From positions 4,084,001-4,148,000 of the forward strand of contig NZ_CP137555.1 of NCBI RefSeq assembly GCF_033723955.1: 64,000 bases of DNA, written 5' to 3'. Position numbers and translations under genes: made by a program. This DNA is from Microbulbifer pacificus (lineage in GTDB: Bacteria > Pseudomonadota > Gammaproteobacteria > Pseudomonadales > Cellvibrionaceae). Under the pieces are notes generated by a model. That model worked only from the letters and a program-made list of their open reading frames with translations, was not told the origin of the DNA and searched no databases. This document shows, piece by piece, positions 18,592-30,543 of the stretch. How positions within the stretch are numbered: the first letter of the stretch is position 1; each line of letters begins with the position of its first letter.

Positions 18592-18757
18592 GTTTTCCGG
18601 CCATTTTTTACTCGGTTGCACGCCCGTAAGTGAATCCACATAATGCGCCAGCCTTCGGCCCGTAGGTGATTTTTTGATCCATTATTGCAAGTCTGGATCA
18701 GCATCTGGAGCCGGCCCTGGCACGACCTAATTTTTCACTTTGCAGAGGTGTCTGATA

Positions 18758-20215
18758 GTGACTCAGAAGCGACCGAAGCCCGCGGACTTTTTCAGGGACT
18801 GGAAAGCGCGCGAAGCGCTGGCGGAATCCATGATTCCGATGATTGGCAAGCTCAACCGGGAAAGCAACGTCGGCATTTATATGTACGGCCAGAACCTGGT
18901 GAACAGCTCCGTGCTCAGCATCATGAAAGCCCACCGCTTCGTGCGTCAGGTGGAAGAGAACGAACTGTCTGAGTTCGAAACCTTTCCGGTTCTCGAGGCC
19001 ATCTGCAAGCTGGATCTGGGCCCGGTACATATTGACCTGGGTACCCTGACCAACAAATACATGCGCGACCAGCGCGGCCTCTCGATTGAAGAGTTCGTGC
19101 GTGACGAGCTGGCAGACGCCTCCGGCGCCGGCAAGCCGCTGCCGCAGCCACAAGATGTGGTGATTTACGGTTTCGGTCGTATCGGCCGCCTGGTGACCCG
19201 CCTGCTGATCGAGAAGGCCGGCAGTGGTGATGTGCTGCGCCTGCGTGCCATCGTGCTGCGCAAGGGCGGCGCTGCCAATGACCTGGTCAAGCGCGCCTCC
19301 CTGCTGCGTCGCGACAGTGTGCACGGTGCGTTCAACGGCACCATCCGTGTGGACGAAGAGACCAACACCCTGATCTGCAACGGCAACGAAGTGAAGGTCA
19401 TCTACGCCAACTCCCCGCAGGAAGTGGATTACACCCAGTACGGTATCAACAACGCGTTGATCGTCGACAGTACCGGTGTATGGCGTGATGAAGCCGGCCT
19501 GGCCCAGCACCTGGAGAGCCGTGGTGCCGCCAAGGTGCTGCTGACCGCGCCGGGCAAGGGTGACCTGAAAAACATCGTTTACGGCATCAACAACGGCGAG
19601 ATCAAGCCGGAAGACAAGATCCTGTCTGCGGCCTCCTGTACCACCAACGCTATCGTGCCGGTGCTGAAGGCGATGATGGACAAGTACGGCGTTGAGCATG
19701 GCCACGTGGAAACCGTGCACGCCTACACCAACGACCAGAACCTGATCGACAACTACCACAAGGGTGAGCGCCGCGGCCGTTCCGCTGCGCTGAACATGGT
19801 GCTGACCGAGACCGGTGCCGCCAAGGCGGTGGCCAAGGCGCTGCCGGAGCTGAAGGGCAAGCTCACCGGTAACGCCATCCGCGTGCCGACCCCGAACGTG
19901 TCCATGGCGATCCTGAACCTGCGTCTCGGCCAGGAAACCACCAAAGACGAGCTGAACGAGTACATGCGTGATGTGGCGCTGCACTCTCCGCTGCGCCAGC
20001 AGATCGACTTTACCAATTCTCCGGAAGTGGTCTCCAGCGACTTCGTGGGCTCCCGTCGCGCCTGCGTATTCGACTCCATCGCCACCATCGTCGACGGCAA
20101 TAACGCCGTGCTGTACTGCTGGTACGACAACGAGTTCGGTTACAGCTGCCAGGTAGTACGCTGTCTGGAAGATATGGCCGGCGTGCGTTACGAGCTGTTC
20201 CCTAAGAAGGACTAA
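18758..20215 (+). CDS. gap: Glyceraldehyde-3-phosphate dehydrogenase, long form
   Basis: It oxidises glyceraldehyde-3-phosphate to 1,3-bisphosphoglycerate with NAD(P)+, or the reverse in gluconeogenesis. At 485 residues it is about 150 longer than classical GAPDH. The extra N-terminal helical domain (residues 1-130) matches the long GAPDH found next to mfd and nqr in Pseudomonas. The Rossmann motif YGFGRIGRLVTR begins near 137, and the catalytic Cys is Cys294 in AASCTTNAI. The downstream segment HAYTNDQNLID is conserved. I chose GTG at 18758 (AGAGGTG upstream) because it gives the family N-terminus TQKRPKPADFF. An upstream HexR-like site suggests sugar-responsive control. Confidence 0.94.
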   Translation: MTQKRPKPADFFRDWKAREALAESMIPMIGKLNRESNVGIYMYGQNLVNSSVLSIMKAHRFVRQVEENELSEFETFPVLEAICKLDLGPVHIDLGTLTNKYMRDQRGLSIEEFVRDELADASGAGKPLPQPQDVVIYGFGRIGRLVTRLLIEKAGSGDVLRLRAIVLRKGGAANDLVKRASLLRRDSVHGAFNGTIRVDEETNTLICNGNEVKVIYANSPQEVDYTQYGINNALIVDSTGVWRDEAGLAQHLESRGAAKVLLTAPGKGDLKNIVYGINNGEIKPEDKILSAASCTTNAIVPVLKAMMDKYGVEHGHVETVHAYTNDQNLIDNYHKGERRGRSAALNMVLTETGAAKAVAKALPELKGKLTGNAIRVPTPNVSMAILNLRLGQETTKDELNEYMRDVALHSPLRQQIDFTNSPEVVSSDFVGSRRACVFDSIATIVDGNNAVLYCWYDNEFGYSCQVVRCLEDMAGVRYELFPKKD

Positions 20216-22068
<1,853 letters not shown>

Positions 22069-22070
22069 GG

Positions 22071-23282
22071 ATGTTGCGCAAACTACTCGACTCCATTGAG
22101 CCGCACTTCCACAAGGGTGGCAAATACGAAAAATGGTATGCCCTGTATGAGGCGATCGACACCGGTCTGTTCCAGCCGGCGGATCGCACCAAGACCACGG
22201 CACATGTGCGCGACGGCATCGACCTGAAGCGCATCATGATCACCGTTTGGGCGTGTGCCATGATCCCGATGTTCTACGGCATGTGGAACGTGGGCTTCCA
22301 GGCCAACACCATCATGGCCGATATGGGCATGACCGAAGCGGCTGGCTGGCGCCACGCCATCATTGGTGCGCTGTCCGGCTACGACGCCAACAGCCTGTGG
22401 GACAACCTGATCCACGGTGCCATGTACTTCCTGCCTATCTACGCGGTGACCTTCATCGTCGGTGGTATCTGGGAAGTGCTGTTCGCGGCCGTGCGCGGCC
22501 ACGAAGTGAATGAAGGTTTCTTCGTGACCTCCATTCTGTTCGCACTGACCTGTCCGCCGGATCTGCCCCTGTGGATGGTGGCGATGGGTATCAGCTTCGG
22601 TGTGGTAATCGGTAAGGAAGTGTTCGGTGGTACCGGCAAAAACTTCCTGAACCCGGCACTCACCGGTCGTGCCTTCCTGTTCTTCGCTTATCCGGCTGCC
22701 ATGTCCGGTGACGCGGTTTGGACTGCCGTTGACGGCTACACCGGCGCTACCGCGCTGTCTGTGCTGGCGAGCGAAGGTGTCCAGAACGGCGTTGTGAATC
22801 TTGCAGGTGGTCAGCTGACCTGGATGGACGCCTTCTTCGGCAAGATGCAGGGCTCTATCGGTGAAACCTCCACCCTGGCGATGCTGATCGCCGGCGCAAT
22901 CCTGTTGTTCATGAAGATCGCGAGCTGGCGTATCGTCGCCGGTACTCTGCTGGGCATGATGGCCACGGCTTTCCTGTTCAATATGATCGGCTCCGAAACC
23001 AATTCCATGTTCAATGTGCCCTGGTACTGGCACCTGGTTGTGGGCGGCTTCGCCTTCGGTCTGATCTTCATGACCACCGACCCGGTATCCGCCGCCATGA
23101 CCAACACCGGTCGCTGGTGGTACGGCATTCTCATTGGTGTGATGTGTGTATTGATCCGTGTGGTGAACCCGGCATTCCCGGAAGGCATGATGCTGGCGAT
23201 CCTGTTCGCCAACCTGTTCGCGCCGCTGTTTGACCACTTCGTTGTGCAGTCCCATATCAAACGGAGGTTGGCACGTGGTTAA
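22071..23282 (+). CDS. nqrB: Na+-NQR subunit B (FMN/riboflavin membrane subunit)
   Basis: A 403-residue integral membrane subunit with about ten helices that binds riboflavin and a covalent FMN and forms part of the Na+ path. The FMN phosphothreonine is Thr227 in the motif [10 protein letters not shown] (Thr236 in Vibrio cholerae). [20 protein letters not shown] is the family signature. It starts two bases after nqrA and overlaps nqrC by eight bases. Its FMN attachment requires ApbE, encoded just downstream of nqrF. Confidence 0.97.
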   Translation: MLRKLLDSIEPHFHKGGKYEKWYALYEAIDTGLFQPADRTKTTAHVRDGIDLKRIMITVWACAMIPMFYGMWNVGFQANTIMADMGMTEAAGWRHAIIGALSGYDANSLWDNLIHGAMYFLPIYAVTFIVGGIWEVLFAAVRGHEVNEGFFVTSILFALTCPPDLPLWMVAMGISFGVVIGKEVFGGTGKNFLNPALTGRAFLFFAYPAAMSGDAVWTAVDGYTGATALSVLASEGVQNGVVNLAGGQLTWMDAFFGKMQGSIGETSTLAMLIAGAILLFMKIASWRIVAGTLLGMMATAFLFNMIGSETNSMFNVPWYWHLVVGGFAFGLIFMTTDPVSAAMTNTGRWWYGILIGVMCVLIRVVNPAFPEGMMLAILFANLFAPLFDHFVVQSHIKRRLARG

Positions 23283-24057
23283 TAAAGATTCCGTAAAAGG
23301 CACCCTGCTGGTTGCCGTGATTATGTGTCTCGTCTGCTCCGTGGTGGTTTCCACGGCAGCCGTGGTGCTCAAGCCCAAGCAGGAAGCCAACGCTCTGCTG
23401 GACATGAAGAAAAACGTACTGCTGGCAGGTGGACTGATCGATGCCGATCAGCACAACGCCAAAGCCATTGAGCAGGCGTTTGAAGCGGTAACGATCAAGT
23501 ACGTAGACCTGCGTACTGGCAAGTTCACCGATGAAGCACCGGCTGGCGGCAGTGGCCGCGCTGCAGCGAAAATTCCGAGCGCCAGTGAAAAACTGCCGGC
23601 GGAAGAAGACACTGCAAAAATCATCCGCCGCGAGAACACCAAAGAGGTGTATCTGGTGGAGAAGGATGGTCAGCTGCAGCGTATCGTTCTGCCGGTTCGC
23701 GGCTACGGCCTGTGGGGCCAGCTGTATGGCTTCCTGGCGCTCGAGAGTGACCTGACTACCGTAGCGGGCCTCGGCTTCTACGAGCACAAGGAAACTCCCG
23801 GATTGGGCGGTGAAGTTGACAACCCGCGCTGGAAATCCCAGTGGGCTGGCAAGGAAGTCTTCGATGCTGATGGCAGCGTGGACATCTCCGTGATCAAGGG
23901 CAGCGTTGACCCGAACAGTGCCAAGGCCAAGCATCAGGTAGACGGTCTGTCCGGTGCGACCCTGACCAGTAAAGGGGTTAACAACCTGATCAATTTCTGG
24001 CTCGGCAGCCAGGGATACGGTCCCTTCCTGAAAAACCTTAAAGCAGGGGAGGCATGA
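23275..24057 (+). CDS. nqrC: Na+-NQR subunit C (covalent FMN)
   Basis: A 260-residue subunit with one N-terminal membrane helix (about residues 8-28) and a periplasmic FMN-binding domain. The acceptor is Thr229 in [10 protein letters not shown], modified by ApbE. The GTG at 23275, preceded by ACGGAGG at seven bases, gives the family start [12 protein letters not shown] and overlaps the end of nqrB. The stop overlaps the first possible nqrD ATG. An Ala/Ser/Glu-rich insertion around residues 85-115 appears longer than in Vibrio. Confidence 0.95.
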   Translation: MVNKDSVKGTLLVAVIMCLVCSVVVSTAAVVLKPKQEANALLDMKKNVLLAGGLIDADQHNAKAIEQAFEAVTIKYVDLRTGKFTDEAPAGGSGRAAAKIPSASEKLPAEEDTAKIIRRENTKEVYLVEKDGQLQRIVLPVRGYGLWGQLYGFLALESDLTTVAGLGFYEHKETPGLGGEVDNPRWKSQWAGKEVFDADGSVDISVIKGSVDPNSAKAKHQVDGLSGATLTSKGVNNLINFWLGSQGYGPFLKNLKAGEA

Positions 24058-24059
24058 GC

Positions 24060-24734
24060 ATGAGCAAGAAGTTGAAAGACACTCTGCTGGAGCCGGTGTT
24101 TAACAATAACCCCATCGCGCTGCAGATCCTCGGTATCTGCTCCGCGCTGGCGGTGACCAGCTCGCTGCAGGTGACGCTGGTAATGTGTATTGCGCTGACC
24201 TTGGTGACCGCGTTTTCCAACATGTCGGTCTCCCTGATTCGCAAGCAGATTCCCAACAGCATCCGGATCATCGTGCAGATGACCGTGATCGCGTCGCTGG
24301 TAATCGTGGTGGATCAGATTCTGAAAGCCTATGCCTTCGACATTTCCAAGAAGCTCTCGGTATTCGTTGGTTTGATTATCACCAACTGTATCGTTATGGG
24401 CCGCGCGGAAGCGTTCGCCATGAAGCACGGTCCCAAGGACAGCTTCCTGGACGGTATCGGTAACGGTCTGGGTTACAGCTTTATCCTGATCTGTCTCGCG
24501 GTTATCCGTGAACTGTTCGGTGCTGGCAAACTGTTTGGCTTTGAGATCCTGTCTACCGTCAACAACGGTGGCTGGTACATGCCCAACGGCTTGCTGCTGC
24601 TGCCGCCGAGCGCCTTCTTCCTGATCGGTCTGATTATCTGGGCAATCCGTACCTGGAAGCCGGCTCAGGTGGAAGAGCAAGAGTTCACCATTGCGCCCAA
24701 CTCCAAGATGCCTGTGGCGCAACAGGAGGCCTGA
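24060..24734 (+). CDS. nqrD: Na+-NQR subunit D
   Basis: A 224-residue membrane subunit with six helices, homologous to NqrE and RnfA/E. The NqrD-NqrE pair holds an iron centre in the membrane, between pseudosymmetric cysteines. The residues [30 protein letters not shown] contain the conserved TNC cysteine (written here as a recognised region around residue 112). ATG codons at 24054 and 24060 are both possible; the second has better spacing from AGGGGAGG, while the first overlaps the nqrC stop. Confidence 0.95.
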   Translation: MSKKLKDTLLEPVFNNNPIALQILGICSALAVTSSLQVTLVMCIALTLVTAFSNMSVSLIRKQIPNSIRIIVQMTVIASLVIVVDQILKAYAFDISKKLSVFVGLIITNCIVMGRAEAFAMKHGPKDSFLDGIGNGLGYSFILICLAVIRELFGAGKLFGFEILSTVNNGGWYMPNGLLLLPPSAFFLIGLIIWAIRTWKPAQVEEQEFTIAPNSKMPVAQQEA

Positions 24735-24737
24735 TAG

Positions 24738-25346
<609 letters not shown>

Positions 25347-25364
25347 GCGGGGAGGTCGAATAAC

Positions 25365-26591
25365 ATGGAATTAACGGATATTTATTTTGGCGTAGGCATG
25401 TTCACCGTGATCGTGCTGGCGCTGGTGGCCATCATCCTGGTTGCCCGCTCGCGCCTGGTGAACACCGGCGACGTCAACATCGTGGTCAACGGCGAGAAGA
25501 CTCTCACCGTTCCTGCGGGTGGCAAACTGCTGCAGACCCTGGCTGCGAACAACCTGTTCCTGGCATCTGCCTGTGGTGGCGGCGGCAGCTGCGCCCAGTG
25601 CGTATGTAAGGTTCTCGAGGGTGGCGGCGACATGCTGCCGACCGAGGCTGCGCACTTCACCCCGCGTGATGCCAAAGCTGGCAAGCGCCTGTCCTGTCAG
25701 GTTGCTGTTAAGCAGGACATGAAAATCGAAGTGCCGGAAGAAGTGTTTGGTGTGAAGCAGTGGGAGTGCACTGTGGAATCCAACCCGAACGTGGCCACCT
25801 TCATTAAAGAGCTGACCCTGCGTCTGCCAGAAGGTGAAAACGTGGACTTCCGCGCTGGCGGTTACGTACAGCTGGAAGCGCCGCCCCACCATGTGAAGTT
25901 CTCCGACTTCGAAATCCAGCCGGAGTACCGTGGTGACTGGGAACACTTCGGCTTCTTCAAGCTGGAGTCCAAGGTGACCGAGCCGGTAGTGCGCGCCTAT
26001 TCAATGGCCAACTACCCGGAAGAGAAGGGCGTTGTTAAGTTCAACATCCGTATCGCCACTCCGCCACCGCGCACCGAGGGTATCCCCCCGGGCCAGATGT
26101 CTTCCTACGTCTTCAACCTGAAGCCGGGCGACAAAATGCGCGTTTACGGTCCCTTCGGTGAGTTCTTCGCCAAGGATACCGATAACGAGATGGTCTTCAT
26201 CGGTGGTGGTGCCGGTATGGCGCCGATGCGTTCTCACATCTTCGACCAGCTGAAACGCCTGAACAGCAAGCGCAAAATCAGCTTCTGGTACGGTGCGCGT
26301 TCTCTGCGCGAGATGTTCTACGAGGACGACTACAACGGTCTGCAGTCAGAGTTCGATAACTTCCAGTGGCACATTGCCCTGTCTGACCCGCAGCCGGAAG
26401 ACAACTGGACCGGTTACACAGGTTTCATTCACAACGTAGTGTATGAGAACTACCTGAAGAACCATCCGGCACCGGAAGACTGCGAGTTCTACATGTGCGG
26501 ACCGCCCATGATGAACGCAGCGGTGATCAACATGCTGAAGAACCTCGGCGTAGAGGATGAAAACATCCTGCTCGACGACTTCGGTGGCTGA
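25365..26591 (+). CDS. nqrF: Na+-NQR subunit F (NADH dehydrogenase, FAD and 2Fe-2S)
   Basis: The electron-entry subunit of 408 residues. It has an N-terminal membrane anchor (about 7-27), then a ferredoxin domain with the 2Fe-2S ligands Cys70, Cys76, Cys79 and Cys111, numbered as in Vibrio. An FAD domain follows ([11 protein letters not shown]), then an NADH-binding domain with [14 protein letters not shown] and the C-terminal [18 protein letters not shown] lies upstream of the start. It is the last nqr structural gene before a strong hairpin terminator. Confidence 0.98.
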   Translation: MELTDIYFGVGMFTVIVLALVAIILVARSRLVNTGDVNIVVNGEKTLTVPAGGKLLQTLAANNLFLASACGGGGSCAQCVCKVLEGGGDMLPTEAAHFTPRDAKAGKRLSCQVAVKQDMKIEVPEEVFGVKQWECTVESNPNVATFIKELTLRLPEGENVDFRAGGYVQLEAPPHHVKFSDFEIQPEYRGDWEHFGFFKLESKVTEPVVRAYSMANYPEEKGVVKFNIRIATPPPRTEGIPPGQMSSYVFNLKPGDKMRVYGPFGEFFAKDTDNEMVFIGGGAGMAPMRSHIFDQLKRLNSKRKISFWYGARSLREMFYEDDYNGLQSEFDNFQWHIALSDPQPEDNWTGYTGFIHNVVYENYLKNHPAPEDCEFYMCGPPMMNAAVINMLKNLGVEDENILLDDFGG

Positions 26592-26621
26592 TCGCGCATG
26601 ATTGGATTTGCTAACGCATCC

Positions 26622-26658
26622 ACAAAAACAGGGCCGATGTATTCGGCCCTGTTTTTGT
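26622..26658 (+). terminator. 16-bp terminator after nqrF, at the apbE 5' end
   Basis: ACAAAAACAGGGCCGA (26622-26637) pairs exactly with its complement at 26643-26658 around a 5-base loop, with a T5 run in the 3' arm. It begins 31 bases after the nqrF stop and overlaps the two upstream candidate start codons of apbE. Confidence 0.88.
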
Positions 26659-26660
26659 TT

Positions 26661-27671
26661 GTGGCATCCCGGTTTAAGCGCGCTCTGCGCTCTATTTTTA
26701 TCCTCTCTTTGGTTGTTCTGGCGTCCTGCACGCCGGAGAAAACCTCGTGGAAACTGTCCGGCCCAACCATGGGTACGGCATACCACATCACCGTGGTGGA
26801 TGTGCCATCGGCGCTGCGCAAGGCTGACCTGCAGTCTGCGATCGACGCAGAGCTGGCGGCGGTAAACCAGGAGATGTCCACGTATATCCCCGACTCGGAA
26901 CTGATGCGCTTCAACGCGGCGCCGGTGGGTGAGGTGGTGGAAATTTCCCAACATCTCGCCGACGTCATTGCACGCTCACTGCAGATCTACCAGCACAGTG
27001 GTGGTGCTTTTGATGTGACCGTCGGCCCGCTGGTGAATCTGTGGGGATTCGGGCCGCTGCCGGAACCGGAAAAGATTCCTGCAGACGAAGCAATCGCTGA
27101 ACTTCTGCAAGTCATCGGGTCCGATGCGCTGGTGCTCGACGGTAATCGCCTCAGCAAAACCCGTTCGGTACAAATCGACCTTTCCGCGATTGCCAAGGGC
27201 CATGGGGTAGACCGCATTGCCGATTTGCTTGAAGGCAAGGGCATCACCAATTATCTGGTGGAAGTGGGCGGCGAGCTGCGTACCGCGGGAGTTAATCCGC
27301 AAGGCGCTATCTGGCGCGTGGGTATCGAAAGGCCGAGCGCCGGGCAGGTGGTGCAGAAGCCGATCCAGGTAAGTGGCAAGGGCATCGCCACGTCCGGTGA
27401 CTATCGCAATTACTACGAGCGGGACGGCAAGCGCTACGTGCATACCATGGACCCGCGCACCGGCAGACCGGTGGAGCACCGGCTCGCTTCGGTCACCGTA
27501 ATCGCCGACACCTGTGCCGAGGCCGATGGCTATGCCACTGCACTGAATGTGATGGGTGCAGATGCGGCGTTAAAATTGGCAGAAGAGCAGCAGCTTGCGG
27601 TTTTTCTGTTGGTAAAAACCGATTCCGGGTTTGAGGAGCGTGCGAGCACCGCCTTCAAACCCTATCTCTGA
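26661..27671 (+). CDS. apbE: FAD:protein FMN transferase ApbE (lipoprotein)
   Basis: It transfers FMN from FAD onto threonines of NqrB and NqrC, on the periplasmic side of the membrane. From GTG 26661 it has 336 residues: a basic start (ASRFKRALRS), a hydrophobic stretch and the lipobox LASC near residue 23, so it is predicted to be a membrane-anchored lipoprotein. The family segments SGPTMGTAYHITVVD, VDLSAIAKGHGVDRIAD, HTMDPRTGRPVEHRLASV and TCAEADGYATALNVMG are present. The start is uncertain: ATGs at 26598 and 26637 are in frame, but both overlap the terminator hairpin and would bury the signal peptide. Expression likely depends on readthrough. Confidence 0.92.
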   Translation: MASRFKRALRSIFILSLVVLASCTPEKTSWKLSGPTMGTAYHITVVDVPSALRKADLQSAIDAELAAVNQEMSTYIPDSELMRFNAAPVGEVVEISQHLADVIARSLQIYQHSGGAFDVTVGPLVNLWGFGPLPEPEKIPADEAIAELLQVIGSDALVLDGNRLSKTRSVQIDLSAIAKGHGVDRIADLLEGKGITNYLVEVGGELRTAGVNPQGAIWRVGIERPSAGQVVQKPIQVSGKGIATSGDYRNYYERDGKRYVHTMDPRTGRPVEHRLASVTVIADTCAEADGYATALNVMGADAALKLAEEQQLAVFLLVKTDSGFEERASTAFKPYL

Positions 27672-27689
27672 ATGTCAGGGGAGGTAACC

Positions 27690-27956
27690 GTGACTATTTA
27701 TATTCTTGCGTTCGCTGCCATGATCCTTATCGTGGCCGGTATGGCACTGGGCGCTATGGTCCAGAACAAACCGCTCAAGGGCTCCTGTGGTGGCCTCAAC
27801 AAGATCGGCATGAAGAAGGACTGCGACATCTGTGGCGGTGACGATCAGGAGTGTGAAAAAGAACAGGAGCGTCAGCGTCAGGCGGCACTGGCTAAAGAAG
27901 CTGCCGGCAGCGATCTAGCCTACGACGCGAGCAAGCCGAGCCGCAAGGACTCCTGA
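27690..27956 (+). CDS. nqrM: NqrM, Na+-NQR maturation factor
   Basis: An 88-residue protein with one N-terminal membrane helix and a cysteine cluster (GSCGGL, DCDIC, QEC). In Vibrio NqrM delivers iron to the Cys4 site formed by NqrD and NqrE. The GTG at 27690 has AGGGGAGG five bases upstream, a better choice than the ATG at 27672. It follows apbE by 18 bases. The C-terminal 35 residues are a charged tail (KEQERQRQAALAKEA) longer than in Vibrio NqrM. Confidence 0.9.
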   Translation: MTIYILAFAAMILIVAGMALGAMVQNKPLKGSCGGLNKIGMKKDCDICGGDDQECEKEQERQRQAALAKEAAGSDLAYDASKPSRKDS

Positions 27957-28094
27957 GTAAGGAGTCATGAGTTAGGGCGCCTGTGTCGGGAGCCATGAAA
28001 GACGGGTACCGAACAGCTAGTCCGTGATGACTGAGTGCGCTGTTGATGGAGCAGCGCTGTTTGAATTATTGATAAAAGAAAAGACAGTAGATCA

Positions 28095-29492
28095 ATGGCA
28101 AATTCCAAATACGACCTGGTGGTGATTGGCTCTGGCCCTGCGGGCGAAGCTGCAGCCATGAGTGCTGCCAAGAAAGGTCTGCGGGCTGCGGTGATTGAGC
28201 GCAGCCCGGCGGTGGGCGGCAACTGTACCCACAAGGGCACCATCCCTTCCAAGGCGCTGCGTCATTCCGTCAAGCAGCTGATGCGCTACAACACCCAGCC
28301 GGTATTCCGCGCTCTGGGCGAACCGCGTCGACTGACGTTTCCGCAGGTGATGGAGACCGTCAACAAGGTCATTTCCTATCAGGTGGAAATGCACACCAGC
28401 TTTTACGCGCGCAATCGTGTGGATCTGATTGTCGGTGATGCCCAGTTCAAAGATGCCAACAGCGTGGTTGTGCAGCTGGCAGACGGCGCGGCGGAAATCA
28501 TCACCGCGAAAAAATTCGTCATCGCTACTGGCTCGCGTCCATACCGCCCCGCGGATGTCGATTTCAATCACCCGCGTATTTACGACAGCGACACCATCCT
28601 GGATATGGAGCACACGCCGCAGGCGATCATCATCTACGGTGCGGGTGTAATCGGCTGCGAATACGCTTCCATCTTTGCCGCCCTCGGTATGAAAGTGGAT
28701 CTGATTAACAGCCGCGGCCACCTGCTGGAATTCCTGGACGACGAAATTTCCGATGCACTCAGCTACCACCTGCGGGATATGGGGGTGACCGTTCGTCACC
28801 GCGAGGAGTATGCGCGGGTCGTGGGTACCGATCGCGGCGTGACCATGGAAATGCAATCCGGCAAGCGGATTTCCGCCGATGCGCTGCTGTGGTGTAACGG
28901 CCGTTCCGGCAACACCGGCTCACTCGGCCTGGAAAATATCGGCCTCGAGGCCAACCACCGCGGCCAGTTGGCGGTGGACGATCATTACTGCACCGCGGTG
29001 GAAAATATTTTTGCGGTGGGCGATGTTATCGGCTGGCCGAGCCTGGCCAGTGCTTCCTACGACCAGGGCCGCGCTGCCGCGGAAGCCATTGCCGGGCGCG
29101 AGCATCGTGTGATTGAGGATGCACCGACGGGGATTTACACCCTGCCGGAGATTTCTTCCGTCGGCAAAACCGAAAGCGAACTGACCAAGGCCAAGGTGCC
29201 GTACGAGGTTGGGCGCGCGTTGTTCAAGCACACCGCACGGGCACAGATTTCCGGCGAGCGTGTCGGCATGCTGAAGATCCTGTTCCACATCGAGACCCGC
29301 GAGATTCTCGGTATTCACTGCTTCGGCGCCGAGGCGGCGGAGATCGTGCACATCGGCCAGGCCATCATGAAACAGCCGGCACCGAACAACTCGATCGATT
29401 TCTTTGTGAACACGACCTTCAACTATCCGACCATGGCAGAGGCATACCGCACTGCGGCACTGGACGGGCTGAACCGGATCACGCGACTATGA
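28095..29492 (+). CDS. sthA: Soluble pyridine nucleotide transhydrogenase
   Basis: A 465-residue cytoplasmic FAD flavoprotein that moves hydride between NADPH and NAD+, mainly draining excess NADPH. It has the disulfide oxidoreductase fold: FAD motif [20 protein letters not shown], then [17 protein letters not shown], where the second redox cysteine of this superfamily is replaced by Thr, as in true SthA. The NAD(P) motif [18 protein letters not shown] follows, then [10 protein letters not shown] and a dimer domain ending in [13 protein letters not shown]. It follows nqrM by 138 bases, as in Pseudomonas, and its stop overlaps the next gene (ATGA). Confidence 0.96.
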   Translation: MANSKYDLVVIGSGPAGEAAAMSAAKKGLRAAVIERSPAVGGNCTHKGTIPSKALRHSVKQLMRYNTQPVFRALGEPRRLTFPQVMETVNKVISYQVEMHTSFYARNRVDLIVGDAQFKDANSVVVQLADGAAEIITAKKFVIATGSRPYRPADVDFNHPRIYDSDTILDMEHTPQAIIIYGAGVIGCEYASIFAALGMKVDLINSRGHLLEFLDDEISDALSYHLRDMGVTVRHREEYARVVGTDRGVTMEMQSGKRISADALLWCNGRSGNTGSLGLENIGLEANHRGQLAVDDHYCTAVENIFAVGDVIGWPSLASASYDQGRAAAEAIAGREHRVIEDAPTGIYTLPEISSVGKTESELTKAKVPYEVGRALFKHTARAQISGERVGMLKILFHIETREILGIHCFGAEAAEIVHIGQAIMKQPAPNNSIDFFVNTTFNYPTMAEAYRTAALDGLNRITRL

Positions 29493-29956
29493 GCGAGCCA
29501 TCCCCCGCGGAATTCCGCTCACTGGTAGAGGGAATATTCAGCGATATCCCTTTTGTTCAGGAGATCGGTCTCAAACTGCACGACTTCGACCTGGAAAGTC
29601 AGACGCTGTCCGCGAAGTTTGTCCGCAAGCCGCAGCTTATTGGCAACCATTTCCAGAATATCCTGCACGGCGGCGTGATTGCCACCGCGCTGGACACCGT
29701 GGGCGGGCTCACCGCCATGGTGGCCGCCTATGATCGAATGGGCGGCGCCATCGACTGGGAGGAAAAAATCCAGCGACTGATCCGCCTGGGAACGGTGGAT
29801 ATGCGGGTGGATTACCTGAAACCTGGACGCGGCGAGAGCTTTATCTGTCACGGCTCCGTGTTGCGGGTGGGGAACAAGTTGGTGGTTACGCGGATGGAGC
29901 TGTACAACGATACCGACGAATTGATTTCCACCGGGACGGCGACATTTCTCTACTGA
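29489..29956 (+). CDS. yigI: YigI-type acyl-CoA thioesterase (hotdog fold)
   Basis: A 155-residue hotdog-fold thioesterase expected to hydrolyse medium/long-chain acyl-CoA in the cytoplasm. The core [15 protein letters not shown] (about residues 65-80) is the substrate-site helix, and [20 protein letters not shown] closely matches E. coli YigI as I remember it. It overlaps sthA by four bases, so translation is coupled. A 16-bp terminator follows. Confidence 0.87.
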   Translation: MSEPSPAEFRSLVEGIFSDIPFVQEIGLKLHDFDLESQTLSAKFVRKPQLIGNHFQNILHGGVIATALDTVGGLTAMVAAYDRMGGAIDWEEKIQRLIRLGTVDMRVDYLKPGRGESFICHGSVLRVGNKLVVTRMELYNDTDELISTGTATFLY

Positions 29957-29993
29957 ATTTCCAGCGTTCCGCTGGCGGTCAGGCCTGGAGACG

Positions 29994-30030
29994 AAAAAAG
30001 CGCGCTTATTCGGCATAAGCGCGCTTTTTT
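29994..30030. terminator. 16-bp bidirectional terminator
   Basis: AAAAAAGCGCGCTTAT (29994-30009) and its exact complement (30015-30030) flank the loop TCGGC. It separates the sthA-yigI unit from a convergent small gene. Confidence 0.92.
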
Positions 30031-30057
30031 ATTAGGGCAAGGACAGTGCCGGTGGGC

Positions 30058-30357
30058 TTAACCGTGGTGTTTGGCCACGGTGTGCAGAACCCGGTCGTTC
30101 TCAAAGTAAACGAAGAAATCGGCATACTCCCAGCGGGTGATCGCGGGTGTCCCAACCGGGCCCTGAATGGAAATGGGCTCGCCGAGTTCCTGGTTCACCT
30201 GGTCCTGTCGCTTGCCGCGCAGGTGGGAGGCCTCGGCGACCTGGCCCTGGCTGCCCACAGGCACTTCGATGGTCTCCGCCTGGGCGGCAGTAGTGAATAC
30301 AGCGATGCCGACGAGGCCCGCCAGTGTCAGGTTGCGCAGAGCTGCTGATGAGAACAT
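30058..30357 (-). CDS. Small exported protein, unknown function
   Basis: A 99-residue protein with a clear signal peptide: RNLTLAGLVGIAVFTTAAQAE, with cleavage expected after AQA near residue 27. The mature 70 residues contain RGKRQDQVNQELGEPISIQG and ITRWEYADFFVYFENDRVLHTV. This pattern (conserved glutamine helix, Gly-x-Pro, then FxVYFE) resembles the SmpA/OmlA (BamE-like) fold, but it has no lipobox. A gene of similar type is adjacent to sth in Pseudomonas. GGGAGAG precedes the ATG. Function unknown. Confidence 0.8.
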   Translation of the reverse strand: MFSSAALRNLTLAGLVGIAVFTTAAQAETIEVPVGSQGQVAEASHLRGKRQDQVNQELGEPISIQGPVGTPAITRWEYADFFVYFENDRVLHTVAKHHG

Positions 30358-30543
30358 GTGGGCTCTCCCGTTGAATTATTCGATTTGTCAGGCATTAAAG
30401 CAGATATTCTGCCGAAACATGCGGCATTCTTCACGTTTTTCCTTTCATTGAAGCGTTTTCGCTTACGCAAATGCCGTGCCCGCTGCCTCTGCGAATCCTT
30501 GTGCTAGGCTGAAATTCGAACACGACTCTTCGGGCAGTCACGA

